From Amyelois transitella (taxonomy: Eukaryota; Arthropoda; Insecta; Lepidoptera; Pyralidae), in contig NC_083506.1 of assembly GCF_032362555.1 (NCBI RefSeq), positions 5,875,501 through 5,939,500 of the forward strand: DNA of 64,000 nt, in the 5' to 3' direction. The position numbers were made by a program, and so were the translations under genes. Under the pieces are notes generated by a model. It made no database searches and was not told where the DNA came from. It saw nothing but the letters and a program-made list of their open reading frames with translations. Of this stretch, positions 21,801 through 32,945 are shown piece by piece. The first letter of the stretch is position 1; each line of letters begins with the position of its first letter.

Positions 21801-24800
21801 TCGACTACCGTTGCTCTTTTTCTGCTTATTGGTTGATCGAATTAAAATAAAAAATAAAAAATGAATTGTATTTCATGCACACGTAGATTTTATGTTATGC
21901 TGGTATATGGATGACGTCTCTTTTATCTTGCATGTGGAAGCCATGTCAGACTCAAAGGGATCAACTTTATGTATGTAAATGCAACTAACTACTTTTATAC
22001 CTTTATATTTTCAAGTAGATGTTCATTCGCAAACTCATGATATTTACATATAATTGTGTAGATACTATATTTACAGTATATAATATATTTACAGTATATT
22101 TACAGTAAAAATTACTAGATCACTAACCATTAAATCTAATAAAAAATGAGAGATAATTCTGGCGACTGATTGAAGTAGACTAAGTATTTGAAATGTTAAT
22201 AGTAATGCGTTCAAAAGAGGTTTGGGAAATGAAAAAAGGTGGCCTTTCCCCTGCAGTAAGACACAATAATATAAAAATAAATACGTTTTAAAAATATCAA
22301 TGTACACATCTAGATCCTATTTCTGAGTACTTTATTTTTCTGAAGCTACCTACGCAATTGTACGGTCCAAGTATTTTATGAGCTGCTAGTTTATAGTGCC
22401 ACTGAACAAACGAGGTGAACTCTTAACGGGCATTATAACTTGTGAACTGTCGATATAGTTTTTTTTTTTACTATACCTATGTAGTTCTCTTATCATTTTG
22501 AGATATAAGCGTTTATTTATAACAAATTTCTTTCGAAGCCTCAATTAGCCTTAGATTGAATCAAAGTTTCAAATGATTTGCAAAATAAATGCACTGTATT
22601 ATTCTCTTATATTCATGAAATCAGTGAATAATAAACCCGATACTTTACATACTAATAGGCCCTTGAATTGCAAAGCTTTAGAAAAGGGTTCTCACATTAA
22701 ATTAAATCATGGAATAATTATTTAACTAAAATATGTTGAATTATCACTCTTATTAAGATATTAATCTTTATCCAATTTTCGACATTAAACACAGAATAAC
22801 TGTCACAATAAACTAACTGGCCTGCAATAAAAAAGACGAACTCACTTATTATTTCCAGTCAGCATCAGGCGCTAATTATTAAAACGCATTAGGGCGTTGT
22901 TTAGCTCCGCGTTATGATCCATGATACTGTACGTACTTTGTGGTGGCCTTTGTTTGGCCAAACTTGTACCGAGTGACTGGCGCTTTCACATTGCTAAAAT
23001 CAACCCGAAAGGGCGAACAGTATCGTCATTTTCGTTTATCATCAATCTATGTTAGCGCCGCTGACATGTAAGTGTTAATTAAGCAGTCCTCACTCGAGTA
23101 ATTAAGAGTGTTACACTGTTATTTTAGACATTAATTGGAATGAATTTTCATGTTATAATGAAAAGGGGGAGCATTTCGCCAAGGCCTTGAAAATCGCAAA
23201 GCCAAGAAATACCCTTGGGTAAACAAAGTTAAGTTTCGATGAAAATTAAGATAGGAAAAGACAGCGTTGCTGCTATCGTTTCCTTGTGAAGTTGGGAGCA
23301 AGCAAAATTAATGTTACTTTAACACTTTTGATACTAAATATTGGTACAAATTTATTAATGTTATCACTATTTTATTAAAACATAATATACTAAACCGATA
23401 AATTTATTTCATGTCTTAACAATTAGATAGTCTATGTATTGTTTATTCGAGCTAATATTATATATTAATAACTCTTTCATGATGGATAGCTTTCTGAATT
23501 ATGCAATTAATCACTTCATGACATTCATATTAAAACAAAAAAAATTACGTAATTAACATTAGCACAGAATTAATGTGAATGTTAACTCATTCCTTTTTTA
23601 ATGTGAAAAGGCTTGATCTTTAACAGTAACATTGACGTTGCCAAACAGCTGATCCCTGATGTTCATTATAAATATGTAAAATTACAATAGACTACTTCTT
23701 TCCACTTGCAAAGATCTATGAATACTTAATCTTTTGCTTTGCCCATAGTCTCACACCCTTAATTTAAAGACTTATATTTTAAAAAACGAATCATGAAAGT
23801 TTTTCTTAAAAAAATATTTATGTAGGTACGTATTTTAACAACTTGTAGTACATTCTATTTATCTGAATTGACAATAAAAGTAAGCAACAACATCCGTAAC
23901 TTCAATCCAGCGAGATTACTGGTATAAAAATACGCCAACTCCTATTGTCTTCAATAACACGAGTTGACTCAGACTAAGCCGCCTATTTACACGAACCAGT
24001 GTTTTGCTAGAAAAGCTTTATCATTCGTGGACAACAGGCACTTGGGCTGGCAGGATTCACGTATTTTATGTTTCATATCTTCAATATTTTTAAGAGGTAA
24101 ATCTGGGAAAGCTGGGTACTATTTAAATGCATGAATAGATAAAAATATGATGATTGTATGAGATTGATTGTAGAGTACCTAGGCGCCTTCCCGCCTCGTT
24201 TTATCAAAACTTTGTTTTTTTTTTCAAGCAACGGAATTTGTTATTCAAGTTACCCTCAAAAGTTAATAATATAAAGAAAACATTTTCCGGTTGCCATCAT
24301 GCGAAGCTGAGTTACTTGAAAATAACTTTAAGAAATACCTTTCCAGTGATTCTAATTAGTTCCATCTGAAACGTCTACATACCATTCACTCTACTTCATC
24401 TTTATACTAACATTCTTTCATATTAAATATATAATAGGTACTGAGTTTTTTATATCAAGCTGTGGTTTTAAACGTCCAATGCAAAAAAAAATATTCTGTC
24501 AGAGAACCAGTACCAATACAAGTAACCTGTACTTATATAATGAAGTGTCGAAGCGCGCAGGCGAATGCGTTGTCTGTGAATGATAAAGCGGTGGAACGTA
24601 TCGTTATTGAAATAATATTTTATAAACTTTGAAATATTTTATAATTTTTTGCTTTTTAATGCAATTTTTCTGATTTACACGTTTGTTTCAGTCCAGTTTT
24701 TGAAGAAATTAAAGCAATATTTGATAATGAAAAGATTTATTTCAATTCAAGCATACACATGTAGAGAAAACTGAATTATTATTCGGGCATCAGTAAACGT

Positions 24801-26542
24801 TACAACTAATTCTAAAGACAAACAAACGTTTTTGCTACTTTCATTTCTATTTCTATTACATCTATAGATAAAAGAAAGTCTTTCGACTGACTTGTTGATC
24901 ATTGATGTTTTAACTCTACAGACGAAATGGTGATATCGTCCAATAAGTATGAAGTCGTGAATACGGTGATGAGTTCCTTCGAGAGTCGCATGGCACTGAC
25001 GGTGCGGCACCTTACTGTTTCCGATGTCGGCGGGTATCGGTGTGTGGCGAAGAACTCTTTGGGAGAAGTTGACAGTGTTATCAGATTATATGGTAAGCTT
25101 TGATTAAACGGCTTGAAAACAAATCTGTAAAGTAAATTTCAGCCTTATAAACCAATTAGTTTTTGCTGTAAGTTGTAATCAGTCACTTAGTAACAGTATA
25201 AGGTAACTTTTTTTATTGATTGGTGATAAGAAAAAAATATAAAATTACAAGTGGAAATTATATGCATCTTCTTTCAAATTCTGCAATTATGCTTCTTTCA
25301 TCTGCTCTCCTGTTTGCCAAATATGATCTTCGAACGTCGGTGACATGTAAATATGTATAGTTCAGCAAAAACTGGAATGTTAATATTATTTCAATGTAAA
25401 TAATTTTACAAAGAATATTTCGGTATTCTGTCCGACGTAAAGTAGAGAGAAAATGTAGACGTAAAGAACACAAAAATAATAGCACGTTACACGTGAAGTA
25501 CTAACAGTTGTGTGGTTAGTTATTTATGAAAATAACAGATTTATAAAAAGTCAATGAAACATTGCAGACATTTTCAAATCAGTGTACCTCATGCGTGAAC
25601 AGACTAAGTCGCTCCATGGACACATTCCTTGTAACGATTTCGTTATAACCAAAATAACACACGTATTATAAAAAAGTTTTGTTGTTGCAGCCCCTACAAG
25701 CAATAAAAGTTTTCGAATGTGGTGAATCGGTAGGAGTTGTTTCTTGTGTAGACAAAGACGCGAATTTGCGGCAGAGTTAATTTTGAGTCCCCAGCTATTG
25801 ACAGAGCTTCGTTAAGTCGCTCCAAGTATATTGTTCACGACCCTTAAGCTGTATTAGACGGAATTGGAGTAATACTTTTACGATTCGAAGATTGTTTAAG
25901 AGTAAACAAAAGTCATACGAAGTTCATTAAGGAGAAGACCAATGATTTATTAGAATTATTTTATGGTGTTTAAATTCCGTTTGTGAGAAATATTGTGAAA
26001 CTTATATTTTGGCATAAATATATTTTATATCAAACAGCTGAACGTGGCCTATCAGTCTTTTTCAGACTGTTGGCTCTGTCTATCCTGCAAGGCATATAGT
26101 CGTGTTTATATGTATGTATCTATGCAAATATTTTTTTTTTGTTACAGAAATTCCAGGTTCTACGGTAAGAAACACAAGTCCGTCAAACAAAAAAGAAGAT
26201 TTCAAGTATTCAACTCCTGTTGAAGGACCCGACAACCAGTTTGGCTCCGCTGATCATTCGGATGATGAAGACGACCGGGAAACGGTCAGTGATGTTACGG
26301 AGAAGTCACAGATTATAGAAAAAATAGACAATGTCACAAATAAAAATAAAAGTATGAGTCTAAACACTTTGGTAAATGATAATAATAAACTTAGCAACAA
26401 AGTTCGAAAAATAATAAACAAATTTGATTTAGTTGAACAATTTCAAATAAATAGTAGTTATAAATTAAAGAATATATTTAAAATGTATAATCTATTAGCA
26501 GTAGTATATATAGTTAATCTCATGTGGCATTTAGTACATTAG
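12811..26542 (+). CDS. DIP/lachesin-type cell-surface protein with three Ig domains (8 coding exons)
   Basis: Joined coding exons are 12811-12880, 13245-13351, 13650-13835, 15210-15402, 15634-15762, 16878-16997, 24922-25092 and 26148-26542. They total 1,371 bases with agreeing phases and encode 456 residues. Order: signal peptide (about 1-23); Ig1 with C50, W62 and C111; Ig2 with C154, IMWRRE and C209; Ig3 with C252, INYW and C309; an acidic linker; and a hydrophobic C-terminus (about 439-456) fitting a GPI-anchor signal. Phrases such as VKADTKAIQAIH, ISRSDMGAYLCIASNG and HPVIQVPNQLVGAPLG are typical of insect DIP proteins, which bind Dpr proteins in trans to specify synaptic partners. Which DIP subtype it is cannot be told here. 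Very long intron 6 (7,924 bp) contains a mariner. Confidence 0.9.
13245..13351 (+). CDS. Ig gene exon 2: first half of Ig1
   Basis: Follows TTGCAG. Encodes residues 24-59, including PEFAEPITNLTVPLGRDATF, KC (C50) and an NLT glycosylation site. Ends in phase 0 at donor GTAAGT (13,352). Confidence 0.9.
13650..13835 (+). CDS. Ig gene exon 3: second half of Ig1
   Basis: Follows ATACAG. Residues 60-121 with the core tryptophan in VGWVKAD, the motif WNLHIRNV, and DQGQYMCQ (C111). Ends in phase 0 at GTATGT (13,836). Confidence 0.92.
13836..15209. other. Intron 3 of the Ig gene, with a 160-bp-period duplication
   Basis: A degenerate family A fragment lies near 13,960-14,020 and a GC-richer island at 14,420-14,700. 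Two diverged copies of a block of about 110 bp lie 160 bp apart (14,665-14,772 and 14,825-14,938), sharing CAGTATGA.GC.GG, CAGTTACTC and CTTGCTTTCA.TAACTGGGG. No coding signal was seen. Confidence 0.6.
15210..15402 (+). CDS. Ig gene exon 4: start of Ig2
   Basis: Follows TTTCAG. Residues 122-185, from MGFLQVVIPPDFIPEETSGD through ARLSCRARG (C154) to IMWRREDGADIV. The donor that keeps phase is the weak site AAAG|GTTGGT (15,403). Using the next GT (15,407) would break the frame with exon 5. Confidence 0.88.
15634..15762 (+). CDS. Ig gene exon 5: second half of Ig2
   Basis: Follows TTGATAG. Residues 186-228: TFEEEVLTLTKISRSDMGAY, then LCIASNGVPPSISKR (C209). Ends in phase 1 at GTACGT (15,763). 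Confidence 0.9.
15834..15910 (-). repeat. Short repeat end in intron 5
   Basis: AACTAGCTTTTACCAGTAGC, then TTCGCCTGCGCCACTA and ATCCACGGGAACTA resemble the inverted terminal part of the interspersed repeats with CTAGT ends seen at 7182 and 50,540. Confidence 0.4.
16878..16997 (+). CDS. Ig gene exon 6: start of Ig3
   Basis: Follows GATGCAG. Residues 229-268: FHPVIQVPNQLVGAPLGTDV, then LECYVE (C252) and INYWVRDS. The phase-1 donor GTATGT (16,998) joins exon 7 in frame across a 7.9 kb intron. Confidence 0.9.
17046..17315 (-). repeat. Family A retroposon, partly decayed, interrupted by mariner
   Basis: ATAGATGTCGTAAAAAGC at the left and CAGTCTTTTCAAGACTGTTG, TCTACCCCACGCGGGAT and ATATGTA at the right are family A sequence. 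The mariner begins exactly at the TA of the ATATGTA tail, so it inserted into this older copy. Confidence 0.65.
17316..18637 (+). mobile_element. Complete mariner transposon in intron 6
   Basis: About 1.32 kb flanked by TA dinucleotides. The ends form imperfect terminal inverted repeats: 5' CATTCAGTCAGAAAAGTATC and, at the 3' end reverse-complemented, CTACTCTGTCAAGAAAGTAG. The element contains a single long transposase frame without stops. It lies in the same orientation as the host Ig gene. Confidence 0.88.
17512..18585 (+). CDS. Mariner transposase
   Basis: The 357-residue product is full length. The N-terminal half has two helix-turn-helix regions, with YEWYKAFKSGRD and DLPRSGRPST between and around them and LREIATELSVSHESIRTIL following. 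The catalytic triad is the mariner D,D34D: D158 in VTGDETWVYEFD, D253 in LHHDNAHSH and D288 in YSPDMAPADFFLF, with 34 residues between the last two. The usual HDNAPSH motif has H for P at residue 256, which may affect activity. The start at 17,512 gives the family-typical N-terminus; an in-frame ATG at 17,437 would add 25 hydrophobic residues that mariners do not have. No frameshift or stop is seen, suggesting recent arrival. Confidence 0.93.
   Translation: MDKNIEQRVCLKFCIADGISCSESLKMLQKAYGESTLSKTRAYEWYKAFKSGRDVMEDLPRSGRPSTSATEVNIAKVKEIVTENPHSTLREIATELSVSHESIRTILTNNLGMKHVAARLVPKDLNFFQKLNRMRVAEDMLERVNSDPTFMKRIVTGDETWVYEFDMQTSQQASEWRLPTEPKPKKPRQSRSKVKVMLTVFFDYRGVVHSEFLPEGQTVNKEYYLSVMRRLREQIRRKRPDLWKENSWILHHDNAHSHKAIIVNEFLTKHSTNTIEQPPYSPDMAPADFFLFPKLKLPLRGTRFRSVEDIKENSRRELTSIPETAFKKCFDDWIIRWRKCIVSKGAYFEGDKINLDE
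18976..19233 (-). mobile_element. Family A retroposon, near full length
   Basis: From a damaged hairpin (GTCGTGTGGTCC) through TGGGTGTCATAAAAGGCGAC, GGGCTAGCAACCTGTCACTA and CAGCTGAACGTGGCC to GATGTAGACGTGACTATATG and a short tail. It lies in intron 6 of the Ig gene. Confidence 0.72.
21181..21380. other. GC-richer non-coding island in intron 6
   Basis: A patch of mixed sequence (for example CCCCCGGCGCGCAGCCGTCG) in otherwise AT-rich DNA, with no open frame and no match to the repeat families here. Possibly a conserved regulatory element; this is inferred from composition only. Confidence 0.3.
21665..21790 (+). repeat. Family B repeat copy
   Basis: CCCGGTTGCATCCGCACCTC, CTCTGGAGTGGAG, GATTGGGTAAGGTTTTAAC and ACGAAGCGA. 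The block GATTGGGTAAGTCAGGTTTT recurs at 43,300, and related versions occur at 38,455, 57,595 and 63,393. Confidence 0.5.
22855..23060. other. GC-richer non-coding island in intron 6
   Basis: Contains GCGCTAATTATTAAAACGC and the palindrome TTTGGCCAAA and fits none of the repeat families. Candidate intronic enhancer; composition is the only evidence. Confidence 0.28.
23690..23755 (+). repeat. Family C fragment
   Basis: CTACTTCTTTCCACTTGC and the following words follow the order of the repeat at 10,578-10,702. Confidence 0.4.
24922..25092 (+). CDS. Ig gene exon 7: second half of Ig3
   Basis: Follows CTCTACAG. Residues 269-325: NEMVISSNKYEVV, MALTVRHLTVSDVGGYRC (C309) and VAKNSLGEVDSVIRLY. Ends in phase 1 at GTAAGC (25,093). 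Confidence 0.92.
26034..26117 (-). repeat. Family A truncated copy beside an acceptor site
   Basis: AACAGCTGAACGTGGCC, then CAGTCTTTTTCAGACTG and GTTGGCTCTGTCTATCCTGC, ending in ATATGTATGTAT. It stops about 30 bp before the acceptor of the last Ig gene exon, so its tail adjoins the pyrimidine tract. Confidence 0.7.
26148..26542 (+). CDS. Ig gene exon 8: linker and C-terminal tail
   Basis: Follows TTTTGTTACAG. Residues 326-456: EIPGSTVRNTSPSNKKEDF, an acidic patch DHSDDEDDRET, an asparagine/lysine-rich stretch, and a hydrophobic end YNLLAVVYIVNLMWHLVH before TAG. The tail fits a GPI-anchor signal, as in known DIPs. The linker is not conserved enough to name. Confidence 0.82.
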
Positions 26543-29503
26543 TTGTTATATCATAATATAATACAAATACCTCCAATGTTATCATTGTTTGTTATGCAAA
26601 TAATCCCATTAATTTTAAGTGCGATTGTCAAAGGACTTGTACAAAAATATTAGTCCGTGTATTCATGATGGCGTAAAAAGTATAAAACAATCATAAAGAT
26701 TTTATTTGTTTGTAAGAATGATCATTTATTATACCTATATGATAAAATTTAACCTACAAATCATCCGTACTTAAAATCTTGATCTATCGAAATATTAATA
26801 AATGCATTAAATAAGGTAACTGATGGCTTTTTGCAAAAAAAATCTTACTATTACTACAAAATGATAGCAGCAAACTGATAGAATATAGAATGGGGTACTA
26901 ACGGTCCAGCATGATTAATTAGAGAATTTGAAGTGGACCGTAAATTGATATTGATGATCGACTTCCTCCCAACTTTTACGGCCTCTTTTAAATAGCACTA
27001 TCTATAATGTTTTCACCTAAAATTACTTAGTATTTCATATCTAAGGGAGTTTTCTTATACAAAAAATACCTCCTTATGTTAAAAATTATATAAGAAACAA
27101 ACTATTGATTTTTTATCTTTGATATTTATAATTACTATATAATGATAATTTATCAAATAAATTTAATCACTTGTTACCTACTGATGAAAGTGTAAGAGAA
27201 GTTATACCCTAAAAATTGTAAAGCGAATTACTTGAGCCTAATTAAAATGTAAATAACTTTATTACGATAATGATAACAATAAATAAAGTAATTTGAAATG
27301 AATCGCAGTTTGACTAAAGTTTAACATTTTGTATTATGTCGTTCGTCCAAGATCAATTATTTACACAAAATGTAAATGTCAAATTACGTTTACGCTAATC
27401 TAATTTGTTCAAATTGTAATTTGTATTAAACTTTACTGTAAAAGTAACTATGATTTAAGGAAGTTTACTGCCTGATTTCGAAAGCCGTGTGCCCCGAAGA
27501 TAGAAAATACAGAATTGTGTAGTTTAGTCATTCAGCCACGTAGAAGAACTATTTCTTCGGAAAAACTTCTTCGTTGAGAAATACAACAGAGAGATGACCC
27601 TTCGTTATATTTTTTGATGAAATTTTAATTTTAAAGCCTTAACTTTTTAAAACTCTATTTTTGTCACCCTATTGTCATAAATCTCCCAATGTACTTTAAA
27701 CGATGTCAGAAGAGAAAAGAAAACATACAAAAAATTATTACATAGAGAAGCAGACCGCTTTTTAAGGAGCAATGTGAATATAGGAGGGGCTTTTATTCAG
27801 CAGGGACTCCTTGTGGTCGAATTTACTTTGATGACACTTAGACGAATTTTATTCGTAATTAATTCTAGAGCACGAATGGTTCAACCAACGAAGCCTAACG
27901 AAAACGTAAGACCAAAATAGGTTACCTCCTCTACTCGAGTGAAATTAACACATTCTGTATTTTTCAGCGACAAAATCTCGAATACAAAACATAAAACAAA
28001 AAAAAATATTCCGCATCTAACGAACCTTGAGCAAAAATGTGTGTATTTGTTTCTGAAGTTCAACTAATTTGCATACATAGCAAGCAACACGGCTTGTGGG
28101 AGCCGGGCGTGTGAAAATGGCAAAGTTTCCGAATAATGAAGATGAGTGAAGATGTTGGTAATCCGCTGCCGAGTGGAAACTTGGTACAAACCGCACGCCG
28201 CCTTCGGAGCTATTGCCAGCTCGACTTATACGATGTTTCTAAGAATGTGAACTCGTTTTAAATTAATTTATTTCCAGTACACTGCCTTAGTTTATAAGAA
28301 TGTTATTTTTGTGTAGGCACTCTCTCATTGTACAGGATTTCTTGAGCAACCAATTCTATTTTAGTAAATCTCTTCACATCATTGACCTCAATATTACGTT
28401 AAGGAAAGTAACTATAGATATGGTAAGTGTTAATGTACAACATATATTTAATTTTTAAAATAAAGTAGTTTTTTTAGACATCAATAATAAATATTTATGG
28501 TAATAGTTTATTGAATTGATCTGACAAGATCATCTTAGCCCGTTTTCAAGCATAATCAGAAATAATATGCCATTGTAATAATATGATTACCATCTGGGTC
28601 CGCGGCATAGTTAATTAAAACTCATCTGAATTCCGGCCGTAAATTTTACGTTCGCGAGTTTTTTCGGAACTTTTCGACAGAGCATCCAGTGCTGTGTTTA
28701 TTTATGAGCTTTGGCTACCAGCCGACGGACGCCCGCTTGACCAACAATATTTTCACATTAATGTTTGTTTTTTTTTAACCAGAAATACCGATTTAAGACC
28801 ATAAACATACACTGCCTGTGGATAACCGTTGTTATAAACCTTTTTAGAAAAACCTTTTAAAGAATTCTCATATGAAAATTTCAAAAAATTTAACTTTACT
28901 CATTGTAATTGAAATTGTAATAAAAAATCATGTAATAAACAGAACGAACACGAGAAATCACAAAATTCTACATGTACAATTTTGTTTTCAACGAACAAAA
29001 CATTTTTGCACAAACGGTAAAATACTAATCTAATTCATCAAATATAATAAACATCAATTACGTCCACAATTCACCTTGAAACAACACAGGCGACAATGTA
29101 TCAGAGGGAACTACGGGATTTCCAGTAACGAGAAAATGATCAATCTCCCAAGTCCACTTGGAAGCAATCAACGGTCTGTTATTGCGTCCGTCCAATCCGA
29201 TAAAAGAATCGATACATCAAAGACGTTGCGGCTCAATTACTTGTGGTATCTCTTCCTGGAATCGAAAATGAAAATAGTGATGGGAATGCAGCCCATGTCA
29301 CATCGCACACGATGTCAGCCGATGTCAACAACACGCTGCTGTGTTTCCGAAATCGATACGTTTTGAAATCTGTCTTGATATGGTAACTGCTGGTAACTGG
29401 ATTTTCCTGATCGAGTATTTGATGAATATTTTAATTTGATAAATATTCTTAGTAATATGAGATTAACTAATTAAAAATTATTATTTCATATATACCTACA
29501 TAG
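26543..29503. other. Gene-free spacer after the Ig gene
   Basis: AT-rich, with no convincing exon. GC-richer islands at about 28,075-28,245 and 28,590-28,745 stand out and may be regulatory. The 3' end of the Ig transcript should fall here; AATAAA occurs near 26,800. Confidence 0.4.
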
Positions 29504-29620
29504 TGTCACGTGCCTCTTTCTCAGAAGGGTAGGCAAATACAACTTCTTTCCACGTGCCACGATCCCTCTTTTCTTCTTCTCTCGCTGTATTCACATTCTT
29601 CTTCATGCAAGCGCGTCAGT
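29504..29620 (+). repeat. Family C repeat copy
   Basis: GTGCCTCTTTCTCAGAAGGG, TAGGCAAATACAACTTC and TTTCCACGTGCCACGATCCC, ending at ATGCAAGCGCGTCAG. Confidence 0.55.
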
Positions 29621-30211
29621 TTCAAAAACTCTTATTATTTCAAAGGAAAGGTTATGCAATTACCTGTTTAGGAAGATTAAAAAGAAGGCGGTAATATATT
29701 TTTTAAACTAAATAATGAAACTATGGTGATTTACCAGGTTCAGATCCACCGCCGCTAAATCCTCATCGCTAGTCCTGCAATGAATCTTGAAAGTCTAGGA
29801 TACTTTATGTCAACTGAATATTGTAATTCGTGCGTTTTAGGACATACTTGGTTATGTGATAATAATAATCCAAATTGAAGATAAATGTAAAAACGATGCT
29901 TTTATATACGGCAAAGAAAATAATCGTGGGGAAACCTGTATGTTCAGGTAAGTGACAATTAAATAAGGTGCTCGTGTAAAGTTTACTTCAGCGTCATAAA
30001 TGCGCTGGAGACCCTGGGCTGCTACTTAGGAAGAAGTTGACGCAACTGGGAAAAACGCCAAGAAGTTGATGATGACATAGAAATAAAAGAGAGAATATTT
30101 AAAAAAATATATAGTAATGTTTGAAAGCGATACCTCGCTTGCTGGTCCTCATGCTGGTCAGGGGCCAAGAAATAACATTAAACATTTCATCCTATGAACG
30201 CAAATCATATG

Positions 30212-30790
30212 AATCAATTCAAGGTACAAGATGTTGTTTTTTTACGGATAAGGGCCGCAAACCCATCAATTTGGTATTCGGCAAACATTGCCGACGCGCT
30301 GCAGAAACGCGGCAGTCCCAACAACATCCTAAACACATTATTATATAGGACCCGCATAGCATCTAGCGATTTTTTGGTATAGCTGACCCACAGACTCCCG
30401 GTGTACATGTTTTGGCTGTATGCTTTAAAAAGCGTGATCTTAACTTGTTCAGTACACCGCGCAAATCTGCGAGCCAACATGTTACCTCTGACCGCCAGAG
30501 CCCTACGCTCCCTATCAATATCGGAATCGTTCTTAAGGTCGTCAGCAATTATGTGTCCCAAATATTTAAATTTTGAAACATGCTTTATGTTCATGCCATT
30601 CAGGGTGATATTGAGCCGGCGGCCTTAAAGACTAGATATTCCGTCTTTTTGACATTATATAGGAGCCCATGCTTAATAGCATAGGACTCGCAAACTCTCA
30701 GCAGTTTATTTAGACCCTCAACTGATCGGACTGAGCAGCACCATGTCGTCAGCATAACTTATACTATTTATACTAACGTCATCTAGTAGT
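30212..30790 (-). pseudogene. LINE reverse transcriptase fragment (YADD to C-terminus), frame broken
   Basis: Minus-strand translation gives the catalytic YADD followed by MVLLS (30,745-30,756 for YADD). After a break come LNKLLRVCESYAIKHGL and NVKKTEYLVFKA, and after another break FKYLGHIIADDL, RERRALAVRGNMLARRFARC and LLGLPRFCSAS. These are the fingers/palm end and thumb of a non-LTR reverse transcriptase common in insects. At least two frame disruptions separate the parts, and both ends of the element are missing. Confidence 0.8.
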
Positions 30791-31911
30791 AATGACCAAT
30801 CAAATTTTTATACGAGTAATTGCTTTTGAAGCCTAGTAAATGGTCAAAGCGGTTAGACATTAGGTTATTTAAGAAAATTTATGCCATACGCCAAAATTAG
30901 TTGCAGTGAAAATGTTATTATGCTTGCTTTAAAACTTGCATCTACTTTCTGGTAATTGTGGTTAATATTTATGGATTATATTTTGCACTAATATTTTAAG
31001 GCATAATTCTATTTTGTCTATAATTTTTACAAGATATTTTTGGCATTTGGTGCATATAGCACCCTAAAGGCCGCCGCCTTTGGTGATGATGGGTCATCCG
31101 TCTTAGCGATTATTAATTAACAGAAATATGATCATTTCTTTTTGAATAACGTGAAGGTATATTTAAGTTAGCAAGTAGGAATAAATTTTAGTTCGCATGC
31201 CTTGGTATTTAACGAGGCAGTGATTCTTAAGGGAATTGTATTGATTGATAAATTATAACAGAATAAACAGTATTACTGCAATAAATACTCAGAATAAGGC
31301 TATTTATCTTTTGGCTTGAGTAAAGGATAAAGAAAAGTATAATACGTTATCATTTTGGATAATATCAACAATTTCTACGTACCTAACTACAACTCATTAC
31401 TGATAACAATGTATTGATGATATGTAAGAATATTTGCAAATAAATTACCCATCAGTAATGCAATATTCATTGTAATTATCAATAAATATGAACCGATTTT
31501 CGAACAATATACCCCTCAGATGATTGCAATTTATCTAAGAAGATAATAAATCGAAGTACCTTCGGTAAATATTCTTCTATAAGATTCAAATAAAAGGGGA
31601 CGAGAAACAAATTACCTCATTTCTCTTTATGTATACAAAATGAGCTTCAAGTTGCTCAAATTGGCCGTTAAACACACTTATACAATTTGGTATGAACGCG
31701 GAACCTTATTAACAGGTTTAATCTAGGAGACTGAAAGTGAAAACACGTCATTTAATTTTTGAATAAATCTTTACGAAGTTCAATGTTCTTTGAACAGCAT
31801 CAAGATAATTTATTAAGAGAGGAAAATACTCGTGAGAACTTACAAAACAGATAACTTTTTTAAACTTTGTGGAGCTAACCATATGCAAATAACATAACAT
31901 ATACATATATA

Positions 31912-32036
31912 TAGGCTTTTAGGCAATGGGCTATCAAACAGTCACTTTTCGAATCTCAATTCCATAATTAGTCTTTGCGAGACTGTTGCCTCTGTCTACC
32001 CGATAAGGGATAAAGACGTGATTATATGCAAGTATG
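31912..32036 (-). repeat. Family A truncated copy
   Basis: GGCTTTTAGGCAATGGGCTA, GAATCTCAATTCCATAATTA, GAGACTGTTGCCTCTGTCTA and TAAAGACGTGATTATATG follow family A order. The hairpin half is absent. Confidence 0.65.
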
Positions 32037-32877
32037 TTATATATAAATACGTTTAATATAGCGTGAATTATTACCAAAGCTCTTACAGTTAGAAAAATAT
32101 CGTGAGGTAGCCTGAGGTGGGTGGCAACATGACTTCTTTGTTAAATTGACTTTGTTTTCTAATTAAGGAAAAACCGTATGGTTCTACTGTTTCTTATTAC
32201 TACATTTATAAATAAATTATTTAAAGAATATTTCCAAAAATTTTTATTTTGACTATTTTACTTAATTACCTAATTGGAAAGCTGAATGTCTTTAAATCTG
32301 TAAAATAATTTATGGTAAATCTAAGTATGTTTATGAGGGCACCGACAAACTAGTTGACTAATGCTTAGTCTATACCGCTGGCTAATATTGGAATTCGGAA
32401 TGCAGATTTTTATGTATGTCTAGGGGTGTGTACCATTTTTACTTTGTTACTTAAATCTGTCCGAAAATCATTTCTTATAAATGTTCTCGTATAATAACAA
32501 AAATGGTTTTATCATCTCCTTATAATTTTATCTCAATAGGCGGCCCTGCTTTGAGAATGAAGCCCCGGGCACTAGGCGGGCCTTTTAACAGGTAATTGCA
32601 TTAATATGTCCCGACGTACGACACCTACGAAATTAGATGAGCCCACATTCGCGTTCTGATATTATTTTCTATCGCCTACACGTGGAGAAACTTCGGAACA
32701 TTGGAGGCGAACGTATTTAATTCTACAACGCTTTATGTACGATGAATACTTGTACTTTGTTTCTATGACATTTTTTTAATTAAATTAAAATATCTTGTTT
32801 ACCATAGAAAAAATAATAATGTTGTTAACGTATCAAGTTACGGGAATGGAACTTAAATAATAAGTCATGACATAGCT

Positions 32878-32945
32878 TTATAGTCTTTTCAACACTTTTG
32901 ATCATGTCTACCCCGCAAGTGGTATAGACGTAATTATATGTAGAT
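32878..32945 (-). repeat. Family A short tail fragment
   Basis: TAGTCTTTTCAACACTTTTG, GTCTACCCCGCAAGTGG and TAGACGTAATTATATGTAG: only the microsatellite end of the element is present. Confidence 0.55.

Noticed and set aside
30121..30628. Several plus-strand frames
   Set aside because: They are antisense to the LINE fragment on the minus strand.
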